Assembly: GCA_024279035.1 (NCBI GenBank)
Contig: JAJRSA010000001.1
Location: 1-64,000, forward strand
Direction of reading: 5' to 3'
DNA: 64,000 nt
DNA from: Alphaproteobacteria bacterium
GTDB lineage: Bacteria > Pseudomonadota > Alphaproteobacteria > Micavibrionales > Micavibrionaceae
This document shows, in pieces, positions 33,991 through 43,314 of the stretch (position 1 is its first letter; the number at the start of each line of letters is the position of its first letter). The translations under genes were made by a program, and so were the position numbers. A model generated the notes under the pieces. It saw only the letters and a program-made list of their open reading frames with translations, did not search any database and was not told the origin of the DNA.

Positions 33991-34731
33991 TTAATACATG
34001 TCTTGACACAAAGGATCTGTTTTAGATTTTTGAGCATCTAAGAGCCTTGTACAAATATAATCTACCATAAAGCTAACCTCATTAGGGTGCATATTCTCTG
34101 CACTTTCTTTGAGAATCTCCAACATAAAAGCATGAGCGGCTTCTTTTTCTCCCATTTGTAGCTGTACAAAGGCAGGCATTTGCTTCACCCACCCAGGCAA
34201 ACCTGGGCCATATAAATCTGAGAGTTTATACGCAAGCCCTAGAGCACGATCATAGTCATTCATACGGAATCGAGCAAGATAAACAGCCTGCCCTAACCAA
34301 CGCCATTTTTCACCTTCTGCACTATTTCCTGCAATTTCCAAATAATCAATAACAGGAGACAACTTAGAAGTATCTTGAGAGCCTCCAAAATAATATGCAG
34401 CCAAAAAAGGGATATAGTCTGATTTTGGATTCAGCTCATGTTCAAGAAAAAACCATCTAGATAAACGTTCAAAATTATAATTTTTTAAGGCTGTATGATT
34501 CCCCCCAGTATCCCCAAAATTTTGAATCATTGTTCCAAAAGATCTATACGCCAACTCACGATCTCCCAGAAAATGTATTGAGGCTGCTCTTGGTGTTGGA
34601 ACAGGAGGCACCGTTTCAAAAAATGTTTTCACAGGATGAAGAGCAAAGGACATAGCTATCTGAGCAGTAAGAACCAGAAAGAATATTATATAGAGAACAC
34701 TATGTCCCTCTTTAAAGAATGGTTCAGCCAT
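33991..34731 (-). CDS. membrane-anchored TPR-like protein of the pilus locus
   Basis: The 246-residue protein has one N-terminal membrane segment (VLYIIFFLVLTAQIAMSFAL) and a helical repeat-like body (AAYYFGGSQD..., WLGQAVYLARFRMNDYDRALGLAYKL) that resembles TPR/SEL1-type repeats without clean consensus. It lies 13 bases after the ABC permease gene. Its role is unknown; proximity suggests it works with the ABC exporter or the pilus machine in the periplasm. Confidence 0.7.
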   Translation of the reverse strand: MAEPFFKEGHSVLYIIFFLVLTAQIAMSFALHPVKTFFETVPPVPTPRAASIHFLGDRELAYRSFGTMIQNFGDTGGNHTALKNYNFERLSRWFFLEHELNPKSDYIPFLAAYYFGGSQDTSKLSPVIDYLEIAGNSAEGEKWRWLGQAVYLARFRMNDYDRALGLAYKLSDLYGPGLPGWVKQMPAFVQLQMGEKEAAHAFMLEILKESAENMHPNEVSFMVDYICTRLLDAQKSKTDPLCQDMY

Positions 34732-34744
34732 CCTCTTCCTCCTC

Positions 34745-35506
34745 TTAAAATTGCCGTCTAATTAAATCAATCATAGCGGCACAACTTAAAATAATTGTGA
34801 ACGTTATCCCCTGTATAGTTACCAAAGCATAACCAACAACACCTTCACTCCCATAAAGTAACCACGACGATTGTGTTAAAAGATCAAAACGAGGTACAAA
34901 GTTAGAAATCACCTTAATACTATTCGCCATTATTTCAAAGGACGTCCCTACATAAATATCAGATGCAATCCCTAATAACTCACCAATCAACCGTGCAAGC
35001 ATATAAAATGCAAATGTTGTAAGTGTTGCGGACATCGGAGAGGAAAGAACCATCCCAAAAAACAGGGCGGCAACTGACATAATTATCAACTCCATACAGA
35101 GGCTATAACACCAAAGAGCATATCCGCTTCCTAAATAACTGTGCCCCACACACGCAATAATAATGGCCGCCAGTAATGAGAAAAAGAGAGACAATAAGAT
35201 AAAAGCAAATACATACGATGCAATGAAACTCTTCCGTCCCACAGGACGCGACAAAAGATACTCAATGTCTTTATTATCAAAAGAACGACGAAGAAAAAAG
35301 ATAACAAATAAAACCAAACCAAACACAAGTAACAAGCGAAGAGTGCTTACCATATAGACAAGAGCGAATTGATCTTGTTCAACAATGGCCGAAGAGCCTA
35401 GAAAAAAAGACATGGAAACGACAAGAAGAGAAGAGACAACAAGGGATAAAATTAATTTGTCTCTCATTGCAGCAAAGAGCACATATTTTACAATAGATAT
35501 ATTCAT
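34745..35506 (-). CDS. ABC-2-type transporter permease of the pilus locus
   Basis: The 253-residue protein has six hydrophobic segments, with the pattern LLLVFGLVLFVIFFLRRSFDNKDIEYLLSRPVGRKSF..., typical of ABC-2 permeases (the YLLSRPV segment is a frequent cytosolic loop). Its partner ATPase is encoded 6 kb upstream in the same locus (41959-42684). It lies 12 bases from the secretin gene. Myxococcus PilH/PilI are an ABC pair needed for type IV pilus assembly, so a comparable role is possible, but the substrate is unknown. Confidence 0.8.
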   Translation of the reverse strand: MNISIVKYVLFAAMRDKLILSLVVSSLLVVSMSFFLGSSAIVEQDQFALVYMVSTLRLLLVFGLVLFVIFFLRRSFDNKDIEYLLSRPVGRKSFIASYVFAFILLSLFFSLLAAIIIACVGHSYLGSGYALWCYSLCMELIIMSVAALFFGMVLSSPMSATLTTFAFYMLARLIGELLGIASDIYVGTSFEIMANSIKVISNFVPRFDLLTQSSWLLYGSEGVVGYALVTIQGITFTIILSCAAMIDLIRRQF

Positions 35507-35518
35507 AAAAAAGAAGCT

Positions 35519-37411
35519 CTATAACTTAAAGGGACGACGGTCTTGTCCAAATGTTTTATAAAGATCACGGTCCGTCTGATGAATAGACTGCCCAACATGA
35601 TCCATAATTGTTGCTTTTAAAAATATAACCAACTCTGTTTTTCTAACTTTATCCCCTTGAGATCTAAATAGTGACCCCAGAAGAGGTATCTCACCAAGAA
35701 CAGGGATACCTTCTTGCTCAGAATCAGTCCTATCCTGTAAAAGCCCTCCTAATATAGCCACCTCCCCTGAATTCATACGCAAAATAGAGTCAATTTCTTG
35801 AACATTAAGCTCTGGTACTTCAGATGTTATAGCTATATTATTCTGAGCCGCCGCAAAAGCCACACCAGGATCTAAAACACGATTAACGATACGAGTTATC
35901 GTCGGGCGGACAAGCATTGTCACAGATCTCTCTTCCAGATTAATGGTCGGAAGAACATTAATAAGAACGCCTTCAGGAACTGTTTGGGCCTCACTGTTAA
36001 CCTCTATAGTTCCTGGCGTATTAACGGTTGGTTGCGTAATAGTAAGGTCTATCTCAAAATACACTGAATTTTGAGATACATTCAACGCGGCAGGCTGATT
36101 ATTCAAAACCATCAGACGTGGGCTCGCCAAAGCCTTCACTGTTCCAAAACGAGAAACAGATTCCACAACAGTCGAAATATCCCCCGAGGTATAATTCAGA
36201 AAGAAGCTATTCGTTGCATCCAAGGGGGAAAGAACAGGACGGCCTCCTGTTCCAAACCCTGCAGATACATGCTCTGGGAACAAACGAATATCATTCCAGT
36301 TAATTCCTGTTGAAAATTCATCGTCAAGGGTGATTTCCAATATTTTTGCTTCAATCAAGACTTGAGAAGTTACCACTTTTTTCAAATTAATTAGATATTT
36401 GGAAACTTCACTATGTATTTTTTCATTTGCATACACAGAAATAATTCCAGCCTGCCTATTGATAGACAAGGCTGGTTCAAAATCAACGTCATTCGCATTA
36501 TTCTGCCCTGATGAGGCCGGTAAGGAGCTGACCTGAAGGGTTACATTTGGAGATTGTATAATTGGAGGAGCTGATGGATTTTGTCCTGGAGTTGGTAGCG
36601 GTGCCCCCCCTTCATTCAACTGAGAGGCATCTACAGGTTGCACAGAAATAACAGGCGCCTGTGGGTTCGTTTGTACAACAGTTATATCAGGATCAAAATC
36701 TGTTTTTAAAGATCCACGACCAGCATTTGATGTTAAGATCTGCGTTATGTTTTCATCAAGATCTGTCCAAAAGTCTGATTCAAAATCACTTTGAATAGAA
36801 AACTTTGATCCAGTATTCGTCCCTGACCCTGTAACCACAGAAATATCATTAGACACTTCACTCGAAGAACTCCTGACAATAGATAAGTAGCTTATTTCAT
36901 AAGACTCCGTGTAGGGCGTATCTAACTCTACACGCAAAATATCGTCCTCAAAAGAATAACGTAGGCCTGCAATTTCAGAAATACGCTCAATAACTACATC
37001 CAAGGGCCTATTACGTGCCGTGAATATAATTGACCCTGTTATACGAGGATCTAATTCAACATCATAATCTGCTTCTCTAGCCAAATCATGCAAAACATTT
37101 TTAAGAGGGATGTCTTGATTAACAGAGAGAGACACAAGAGGCATCGGACGCAGATTATCAGAAACAGAGGCGACATAGGATTCCAAAGGAGGAACTCCAC
37201 CTTCTTCATCAGAAAAATTTTCAAACTCCAGATCACGAGGCGATAATCCATCTCTAAAATCTTGCCTCTCCATATCTGCAGAACGATCATGCTTAGTATA
37301 GTTTTTGGCGAGATCACATCCTGATGATATTAAAAGAGCACCTAATACAACGGTAGAGACACAATAGCGGAGAATCTTATCCTGTTTTGTAGAGAAAAAA
37401 ATCATAAGCAA
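35519..37411 (-). CDS. secretin, MshL/PilQ-type
   Basis: The 630-residue protein has an N-terminal signal with a Cys at residue 32 (LLISSGC, a possible lipobox). It has an STN-type domain (about residues 85-165, LSVNQDIPLKNVLHDLA), and a C-terminal secretin domain from about 380 with LASPRLMVLNNQPA and the hallmark ending VPVLGEIPLLGSLFRS. It forms the outer-membrane ring through which the pilus passes. Two low-complexity Pro/Gln segments lie in the middle. It is placed after pilU in the operon; there is 112 bases of spacing. MshL is the closest match by layout. Confidence 0.9.
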   Translation of the reverse strand: MLMIFFSTKQDKILRYCVSTVVLGALLISSGCDLAKNYTKHDRSADMERQDFRDGLSPRDLEFENFSDEEGGVPPLESYVASVSDNLRPMPLVSLSVNQDIPLKNVLHDLAREADYDVELDPRITGSIIFTARNRPLDVVIERISEIAGLRYSFEDDILRVELDTPYTESYEISYLSIVRSSSSEVSNDISVVTGSGTNTGSKFSIQSDFESDFWTDLDENITQILTSNAGRGSLKTDFDPDITVVQTNPQAPVISVQPVDASQLNEGGAPLPTPGQNPSAPPIIQSPNVTLQVSSLPASSGQNNANDVDFEPALSINRQAGIISVYANEKIHSEVSKYLINLKKVVTSQVLIEAKILEITLDDEFSTGINWNDIRLFPEHVSAGFGTGGRPVLSPLDATNSFFLNYTSGDISTVVESVSRFGTVKALASPRLMVLNNQPAALNVSQNSVYFEIDLTITQPTVNTPGTIEVNSEAQTVPEGVLINVLPTINLEERSVTMLVRPTITRIVNRVLDPGVAFAAAQNNIAITSEVPELNVQEIDSILRMNSGEVAILGGLLQDRTDSEQEGIPVLGEIPLLGSLFRSQGDKVRKTELVIFLKATIMDHVGQSIHQTDRDLYKTFGQDRRPFKL

Positions 37412-37523
37412 GACACCTCTTTTTATTTAAAAGTCTATAGGGTTTGTGAATACAAGAAATTCCGAACGAATCACATTTTATATAATGACTCTGTATTTAT
37501 AATAGTGCAAGAGAAAGCGATAT

Positions 37524-38654
37524 TTAGTCTGAAATAGAGAACTCAGATGTATCAAATGATTCTAACCCCCCATCATAAGATTCCCCAAGCTTTACTTTTT
37601 GTATCTTTATCTTCATATCTCCGGGGATATCAGAGTTTGCCAATACCACGTCCTCTGAAATTTTTTCTTGTTTATAAAGCTCCAATAATGAGAGATCAAA
37701 TGTCTGCATTCCCATTGAAGTATTTTGCTCCATGACATCTCTTATTTTTATAATATCCCCTTCTCTAATGAGATCTTTAATCAATCCTTGGTTAATCATA
37801 ACTTCCAACGCAGGAACCATTCCACCTTGTAATGAGGGAAGAAGACGCTGGGAAACAATAGCCCTCAGATTTAAAGCCAAATTCAATCTCACCTGGTCAT
37901 GCATATCTTCAGGAAAAAAATTAATGACACGCTCAATTGCCTGATATGCATTATTCGTATGAAGCGTAGCCAAACACAAATGTCCTGTTTCGGCTGCCAT
38001 AATTGTTTTCTCCATTACCTCTCTGTCACGGATTTCTCCAATGAGAATAACATCTGGACGTTGGCGAAGGGCATTTTTTAGAGCAACAGAGTAGCTTTCC
38101 GTATCCACTCCTACTTCACGTTGCGTAACCAACGAGGAATGGTGCTCATGAAAATACTCTATAGGATCTTCAATCGTAATAATATGCCCTTGAGATTTTT
38201 TATTTCGATAATCAAGCATTGAAGCCAAGCTTGTTGATTTTCCTGAGCCTGTCATACCCGTCACAAGAATTAACCCTCGCTTTAACATGACAAGTCCTTC
38301 AAGAGATGAAGGGAGACTCAACTCTTCAAAGGTTGGTATTCGTGACACAATACGCCTTATAACAACGGCTGGAGACTGGCGTTGCCTTAGAACATTAATT
38401 CTAAAGCGCCCATGTTCATTTGCATCCAATGCCGTATTCAGTTCACGATGAGACTCAAAATCACGCATCTGACGTGTTGTCAAAAAACTAGATATAATTT
38501 CTTCTAAATTCTCAGAAGACAACTTTCTATCTCCAATAGGAAGAAGCTTATTATCCACACGAAGAAGAGGGCAAGAATCTTGTGTTAAATAGAGGTCAGA
38601 CGCTCCCGTCGTATTCATTTGATCCAAATAATCTAAAATTGCTGGTGCGGTCAA
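37524..38654 (-). CDS. pilU: PilU-like retraction ATPase
   Basis: The 376-residue hexameric ATPase has Walker A GMTGSGKST (133-141), the Asp box TIEDPIEYFHEHHSS, the Walker B region RQRPDVILIGEIRDRE, and the His box LATLHTNN. It is PilT-like, but lacks the exact AIRAEE and is nearest PilU in its N-terminal domain (SDLYLTQDSCPLLRVDN). It starts at TTG, overlapping the PilT stop (TTGA), with GGAGG upstream. PilU assists PilT in retracting pili. It follows pilT with translational coupling. Confidence 0.9.
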   Translation of the reverse strand: MTAPAILDYLDQMNTTGASDLYLTQDSCPLLRVDNKLLPIGDRKLSSENLEEIISSFLTTRQMRDFESHRELNTALDANEHGRFRINVLRQRQSPAVVIRRIVSRIPTFEELSLPSSLEGLVMLKRGLILVTGMTGSGKSTSLASMLDYRNKKSQGHIITIEDPIEYFHEHHSSLVTQREVGVDTESYSVALKNALRQRPDVILIGEIRDREVMEKTIMAAETGHLCLATLHTNNAYQAIERVINFFPEDMHDQVRLNLALNLRAIVSQRLLPSLQGGMVPALEVMINQGLIKDLIREGDIIKIRDVMEQNTSMGMQTFDLSLLELYKQEKISEDVVLANSDIPGDMKIKIQKVKLGESYDGGLESFDTSEFSISD

Positions 38655-39790
38655 AAGGACACCCCTCCACTTCCCCCCTGAGAGGAGTCACCCCCCCCAG
38701 AATCCTCTATTGTACCCCCCCCAAGAGATGCAGAGAGGCTCCCCTCTCCCTCTTCATCACCCGTCGTTGTAATCAACACTCGACGAGCTTCAGACTCGTC
38801 AATAATACCCGACTCAAGAAGATCAGTAACAGCATCCTCCATTGTCACCATTCCATATCGAGACCCCGTTTGCATCATTGAATACATTTGAGGAATTTGA
38901 TTTTCTCGAATTAGATTACGAACAGCTCCAGTTCCAACAAGAACTTCAAAAGCGCCTACTCGTCCTCCGCCATCAGCCTTCCTCAAAAGGGTTTGCGCAA
39001 CGACCCCCTGCAGAGAACTTGCCAACATCGCACGAATCATCTCTTTATCACTTCCTGGAAACACATCAATAATTCTGTCTATTGTTTTTGCCGCAGAACT
39101 TGAATGCAATGTTCCAAAAACCAAGTGCCCTGTTTCTGCTGCTGTCAAAGCAAGAGAGATTGTTTCATAATCTCGCATCTCTCCCACCAAAATAACATCG
39201 GGATCCTCACGCAGAGCACTTTTCAAAGCGCGGGCAAAAGAATGGGTGTCCATCCCTAGTTCTCTATGATTAACCAAACTCTTTTTTGAGGTATGAAAAA
39301 ACTCAACGGGATCTTCCACTGTCAAAATATGACGTTGTTGCGTTTCATTAATATGATTAACTAAGGCTGCCAAACTTGTTGACTTTCCAGATCCTGTTGG
39401 ACCAGTAACAAGAACTAGCCCCTTCTCCAAATCCGCAAATCGTCGCATAACCAGAGGAAGATCAAGTTCTTCCATTGTAGGCACAACAGAAGGAATCGTT
39501 CTAAATACAGCGGCGGCGCCATTACGTGTATTAAAGGCATTCACACGAAAACGCGCCTTTTCTCCAAAAGAAATCGCAAAATCAAGCTCAAACTCTTTCT
39601 CATACTCCGCACGTTGCTCATCCGTCATCACAGAATACAACATAGTACGAATATCATCAGAGCTTAAAAGATCACCTTTGATTTTTTTCAGAAGCCCATT
39701 TACACGAATAATAGGTGGGTTTTCAGCACTAATATGAAGATCAGATGCCTTATTTTGCATCACAAAGGCAAGAAGCTGGGTAATATCCAA
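38651..39790 (-). CDS. pilT: PilT-type retraction ATPase
   Basis: PilT depolymerises the pilus. From the chosen TTG start the protein begins (L/M)DITQLLAFVMQNKASDLHIS, which matches PilT N-termini, and GGAG lies eight bases upstream. A further TTG nine codons earlier lacks a ribosome site. Walker A GPTGSGKST, the Asp box TVEDPVEFFHTS and Walker B DVILVGEMRD are present. The C-terminus ends in a Gly/Ser-rich tail (GGGTIEDSGGGDSSQGGSGG), absent from standard PilT. Two retraction ATPases in tandem are typical of retractable type IV pili. Confidence 0.92.
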   Translation of the reverse strand: MDITQLLAFVMQNKASDLHISAENPPIIRVNGLLKKIKGDLLSSDDIRTMLYSVMTDEQRAEYEKEFELDFAISFGEKARFRVNAFNTRNGAAAVFRTIPSVVPTMEELDLPLVMRRFADLEKGLVLVTGPTGSGKSTSLAALVNHINETQQRHILTVEDPVEFFHTSKKSLVNHRELGMDTHSFARALKSALREDPDVILVGEMRDYETISLALTAAETGHLVFGTLHSSSAAKTIDRIIDVFPGSDKEMIRAMLASSLQGVVAQTLLRKADGGGRVGAFEVLVGTGAVRNLIRENQIPQMYSMMQTGSRYGMVTMEDAVTDLLESGIIDESEARRVLITTTGDEEGEGSLSASLGGGTIEDSGGGDSSQGGSGGVSF

Positions 39791-39817
39791 AAATAAATCT
39801 CCTATAAATTTATACAA

Positions 39818-40300
39818 TCACATGAAAATAGGGATATAGACTGAAATAAAAAACATCAAAACAGAAACACCCACCATAGATAGACTTAGAGATTTTAGCA
39901 TAGAAAAATCTTTATATCTAAAAAAAATAAGAATAAAGCTCATTAAAAAGGGCAGAATTAAAAAAAGATATACTCCTAAAAAAGTAAACCCCAAAATACT
40001 GGCAATGCATCCGCCTAAAATAGCTGTCACACACTCAAGAAGCACATAGGTCTTTCCAATGCCTTTACCACAATAGCGGCACACTCCCTGCAAGCATATC
40101 CAAGATATAATTGGGATCAGATCTCGCCTTAATAAGTTCTTACTACAGTGCGGGCAAGCAGATCGTTCAATACCTATATTTTTTGTTGCAATAAAAGATT
40201 TATTTATTGGTATTCTGTAAATCAACGCATTGGAAAAACTTCCTAAAATAGCGCCCAAAACAAAGCCCATAAAAAAAGACAAAAGTACGGTGTTATCCAC
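39818..40300 (-). CDS. prepilin-peptidase-like protein, N-terminal domain only
   Basis: The start is uncertain; GTG at 40300, 8 bases after the TPR gene's stop, gives 160 residues and keeps the first membrane helix. ATG sites further upstream would overlap the TPR gene by over 60 bases. GFVLGAILGSFSNALIYRIP and the four-Cys zinc motif CPHC...CRYC are those of the A24 prepilin-peptidase methyltransferase domain (DiS_P_DiS). The C-terminal half lacks both catalytic aspartates of the peptidase (no LPD-type or GxGD motif). A working peptidase must lie elsewhere if pilins are processed. Confidence 0.7.
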   Translation of the reverse strand: MDNTVLLSFFMGFVLGAILGSFSNALIYRIPINKSFIATKNIGIERSACPHCSKNLLRRDLIPIISWICLQGVCRYCGKGIGKTYVLLECVTAILGGCIASILGFTFLGVYLFLILPFLMSFILIFFRYKDFSMLKSLSLSMVGVSVLMFFISVYIPIFM

Positions 40301-40307
40301 TAAAAAA

Positions 40308-41906
40308 TTAGCGCAATTTAGAAAGACGGTCGTAGACAGAATCACGATTAATAGAACGCCCTCCGCCATGAATTGCATCGACGCGCAAAGCTTGATCATA
40401 ATATTTTATGGCCTTTTCGCGTTCTCCTTCTCGATCATGGATAACAGCTAAATTATATATATGGAGGGGCTGATCTGGCTCCATCCCCATTGCAATATTG
40501 AGGTATTTCTTCGCATCCATATAATTCTCCATAGTGGCATATGTCAGTCCAATTTGTGCGACTACTCCCGCATTTTGTGGATTATCTTGGCGAATAGAAA
40601 GTAGTTTTTGTAAGGCAACCGCCGGATATTGACCCTTAACAAGCCCTAACATATTAACCAACGCATCTGCATTTTCTGGGTATAACGCTAATAATTCCTC
40701 ATAAGCATTAAGAGCTGCATGCTTACGCCCTATCTTTTGCAAGGAAACAGCTCTTCCCATCAAAATAGATTCATCACGAGGGTTTAGCTTATAAAGACTC
40801 TCATAATATTCGTAGGCCGTATTATAACGCCCTAGCTTCAAAGCACGCCTTGCTTCTGCAACCCTTGACTCAATTGAATTCTTTGGCTTCATATCCGTAA
40901 CAACCACATATTTTGTGGCAGGTTCCATCGTAGGGTCAACCTCAGTTGGACCAGATGATTGCAAACTATTTGATTGCTGTACAGTTTTTTGTACAGAATC
41001 AAAATAAACATCTGGAGTATGTACAGGGATTTTTTCAACAGCAGAGTCCTTTATTATTGGTTTTTTAGAAATGGATTGTATATTTAAGTCTACTGACTCG
41101 CCACGACCATTCAAGCCTTGGCTTACAGTCTCTGCATTAGGAATATCTTGAAGAGGGATAGTTATTAGCCCCTTCTCCTTTTCTTCCAAGAAATCTATTG
41201 CCAAGTCTTCTTCCAAAGACACAACCATGACCCCGTCTACTCCCTTTATATTTTCAACCCTTCCTAAAGAACTTTCAGATCCTTCCACATCAAACGCCTG
41301 ATTGAGTATGTTCATAGAAAAACCCTGCTCCCCTCTTTCCTCTACCGCATCCATAATATCTTTTGGATTCGCATTTGCATTTTTAATGTCCAAAACAATG
41401 TCATTGCTTGCGGACGGCGCATCAAAAGAATCTGGCTGAGGAACAGGCAATAGAAAATCTTCTTCTGGGACGACCTTATCCTGAGACATCGGAATAACAG
41501 CCTCTGGATTAATGCCCCCCTCTACAGGAGATGTAATATCCTCTTGAATTGGGACTTCAGATTGAGAAACGGGGGGTATCACTTCATATGACTGGGTAAA
41601 ATAATATCCAGCACTAGCAAGAAGAACCACCAGTACACCCACAACAACAATCTTACCTTTTCCAGCATTCTCTTTAGCTGTTCTGTTTACAGAGCTAACC
41701 GCAGCAAGGTCATCGGTAAGATCATCAAAGTCATCAAAATCATCATTCAATGCCAAGGATTCTTCCGTACTTATTTCATTTTCAAATGTATCTTTCTGAG
41801 GGACACTCGGCACTTCAGACAGATCTTCTATCACTTCAAACTCCTCAAGATCAAGGTCTTCTTTCTGCTCAGTAATATCTATTTTTTTGTTTTCTTCATC
41901 TGACAT
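40308..41906 (-). CDS. membrane-anchored TPR protein of the pilus locus (MshN-position)
   Basis: The 532-residue protein has an acidic cytosolic N-terminus (1-83), one membrane helix (about 85-104, IVVVGVLVVLLASAGYYF) and a long periplasmic part. That part ends in TPR repeats (355-520) such as AEARRALKLGRYNTAYEYYE and KYLNIAMGMEPDQPLHIYNL. In classical msh clusters, MshN is a TPR protein at a similar position, so this is a likely counterpart. It is probably co-transcribed with the ABC ATPase upstream (52 bases). Confidence 0.8.
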   Translation of the reverse strand: MSDEENKKIDITEQKEDLDLEEFEVIEDLSEVPSVPQKDTFENEISTEESLALNDDFDDFDDLTDDLAAVSSVNRTAKENAGKGKIVVVGVLVVLLASAGYYFTQSYEVIPPVSQSEVPIQEDITSPVEGGINPEAVIPMSQDKVVPEEDFLLPVPQPDSFDAPSASNDIVLDIKNANANPKDIMDAVEERGEQGFSMNILNQAFDVEGSESSLGRVENIKGVDGVMVVSLEEDLAIDFLEEKEKGLITIPLQDIPNAETVSQGLNGRGESVDLNIQSISKKPIIKDSAVEKIPVHTPDVYFDSVQKTVQQSNSLQSSGPTEVDPTMEPATKYVVVTDMKPKNSIESRVAEARRALKLGRYNTAYEYYESLYKLNPRDESILMGRAVSLQKIGRKHAALNAYEELLALYPENADALVNMLGLVKGQYPAVALQKLLSIRQDNPQNAGVVAQIGLTYATMENYMDAKKYLNIAMGMEPDQPLHIYNLAVIHDREGEREKAIKYYDQALRVDAIHGGGRSINRDSVYDRLSKLR

Positions 41907-41958
41907 CTTAATATTCCTTACTTCAAATCATAAATTAATGTATTACCCTTATCAGCAA

Positions 41959-42684
41959 TCACTTGCGTCCAATTACCGACAAAAAAGCGCGCTCCAAAGA
42001 CCCCTCATTCATTTTCTTTTTTAATTCATGAGGTGACCCCAGATATTTAATGTGTCCAGAATCAATAACCGCTATTCTATCACAAAGCTCATCAAGATCA
42101 GATAAAATATGGCTACTTAAAAAAATTGTTTGTCTTTCTTCCTTACAAGATTGCAAAATTCTTTTTACCTTTACTCTTGCAAGAGGATCAAGACCACTCA
42201 TTGGTTCATCCAAAACAAGGAGAGGAGCCCCTGTTAGAATTGTAGCCATCAACCCCAACTTTTGCCCCATTCCCTTTGAATATGTTTGAACACGTTGTGA
42301 TAAACAATCCTTATCAAGGGCAAGAGAGTCTGCCATAGAGTGTAGCGCTTCAGATTTCACATCACGCCCATACAACGAGGCTGAAAACTGGATAAACTCC
42401 TCTCCTTTCATAAACCATGAAGGCATAAACTTCTCAGGCAAATAGGCTACCTTTTTTTTTATATTCTGCTTTCCAGACGGAGACTCAAAAACATTAATTT
42501 GCCCCAACAAAGGCTCTCGAAGACCTAAAATTGTTTTAATTAATGTTGTTTTTCCTTCTCCATTCAATCCTATAAATCCAAAAATTTCATTAGGCCGAAG
42601 AGAAAAAGAGATCTCATTCGCCACAGCCTGCCCATTATAACCAACAGACACATCTTTAAGAGAAAGCGGGCATATTATTGTCAT
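41959..42684 (-). CDS. ABC transporter ATPase of the pilus locus
   Basis: The 241-residue ATPase has Walker A GLNGEGKTT, a signature YSKGMGQKLG, Walker B LLVLDEPMSGLDP and the H-loop SSHILSDL. It belongs to the class that energises ABC-2 exporters. The only permease in the locus is at 34745-35506, the probable partner even though the two are not adjacent. Walker A has Glu in place of the usual Ser/Cys (NGEGKT), which is tolerated in this class. A functional tie to the pilus is inferred from location. Confidence 0.85.
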   Translation of the reverse strand: MTIICPLSLKDVSVGYNGQAVANEISFSLRPNEIFGFIGLNGEGKTTLIKTILGLREPLLGQINVFESPSGKQNIKKKVAYLPEKFMPSWFMKGEEFIQFSASLYGRDVKSEALHSMADSLALDKDCLSQRVQTYSKGMGQKLGLMATILTGAPLLVLDEPMSGLDPLARVKVKRILQSCKEERQTIFLSSHILSDLDELCDRIAVIDSGHIKYLGSPHELKKKMNEGSLERAFLSVIGRK

Positions 42685-42729
42685 CTAAAAACCTTAATTA
42701 ACATTAGAGCCCATATCATCACCCAGTCA

Positions 42730-43314
42730 TCACCCAGGAAGAAACATTTTTGCATCTAGATTAAACCTCTGATTTGGCCTTAACCTGATTGGGTAAATAC
42801 GATTAGTCTGCCTATCAAACCACTTAATATCTATATAGTCTTTAAAAACAGACAGATCTATAATCTCAGACGCCAAAGCATCTGGTGTAATACGCTGACT
42901 ATTGATCCAAATAACCCACTCTTTTTCTCCCACATAAAGAATCCCACCAAGAGAGACATTTCGTACAATCGCAATAGCCCCCTCCTCTCCTTCATCCAAC
43001 TCAGCTGTTGTCGGTAAACGAGTTAAAAAACTTAACTTAGCCGCCTGCAACAGACCATGCTCTCCTGGTAAAAATAAAAGCGATGGAATACTTGGCCTTA
43101 GAACTATATCCTTCTGATAAGAAGCAAGCATTTCACTGCGTACAGATGCTACGATTTCTTCCTCTTTGGAAATAGGGCGCGTACTCGCCCCCTCCCTTCC
43201 TATAATCAATTTAGAATCTTGAGAGAACCCTTTTTTTTCGGCAAAGAAAAGAAAGGAGGAAAAGACACATAAAAATAGTATCACTGTATTGCATCTCATA
43301 TTAGTAGACATCAT
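42730..43314 (-). CDS. exported pilus-locus protein (MshK-position)
   Basis: The 194-residue protein has an N-terminal signal (TVILFLCVFSSFLFFAEKKGFS) and a C-terminal beta domain with IRNVSLGGILYVGEKEWVIW-like sequence and a WFDRQTNRIYPIRLRPNQ end. This resembles GspB/MshK-type small periplasmic domains that display inner-membrane components to the secretin. The position, just after the MshJ-like gene and before the ABC ATPase, fits mshK. Similarity is weak, so the label is positional. Its start overlaps the previous stop by four bases. Confidence 0.65.
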   Translation of the reverse strand: MMSTNMRCNTVILFLCVFSSFLFFAEKKGFSQDSKLIIGREGASTRPISKEEEIVASVRSEMLASYQKDIVLRPSIPSLLFLPGEHGLLQAAKLSFLTRLPTTAELDEGEEGAIAIVRNVSLGGILYVGEKEWVIWINSQRITPDALASEIIDLSVFKDYIDIKWFDRQTNRIYPIRLRPNQRFNLDAKMFLPG

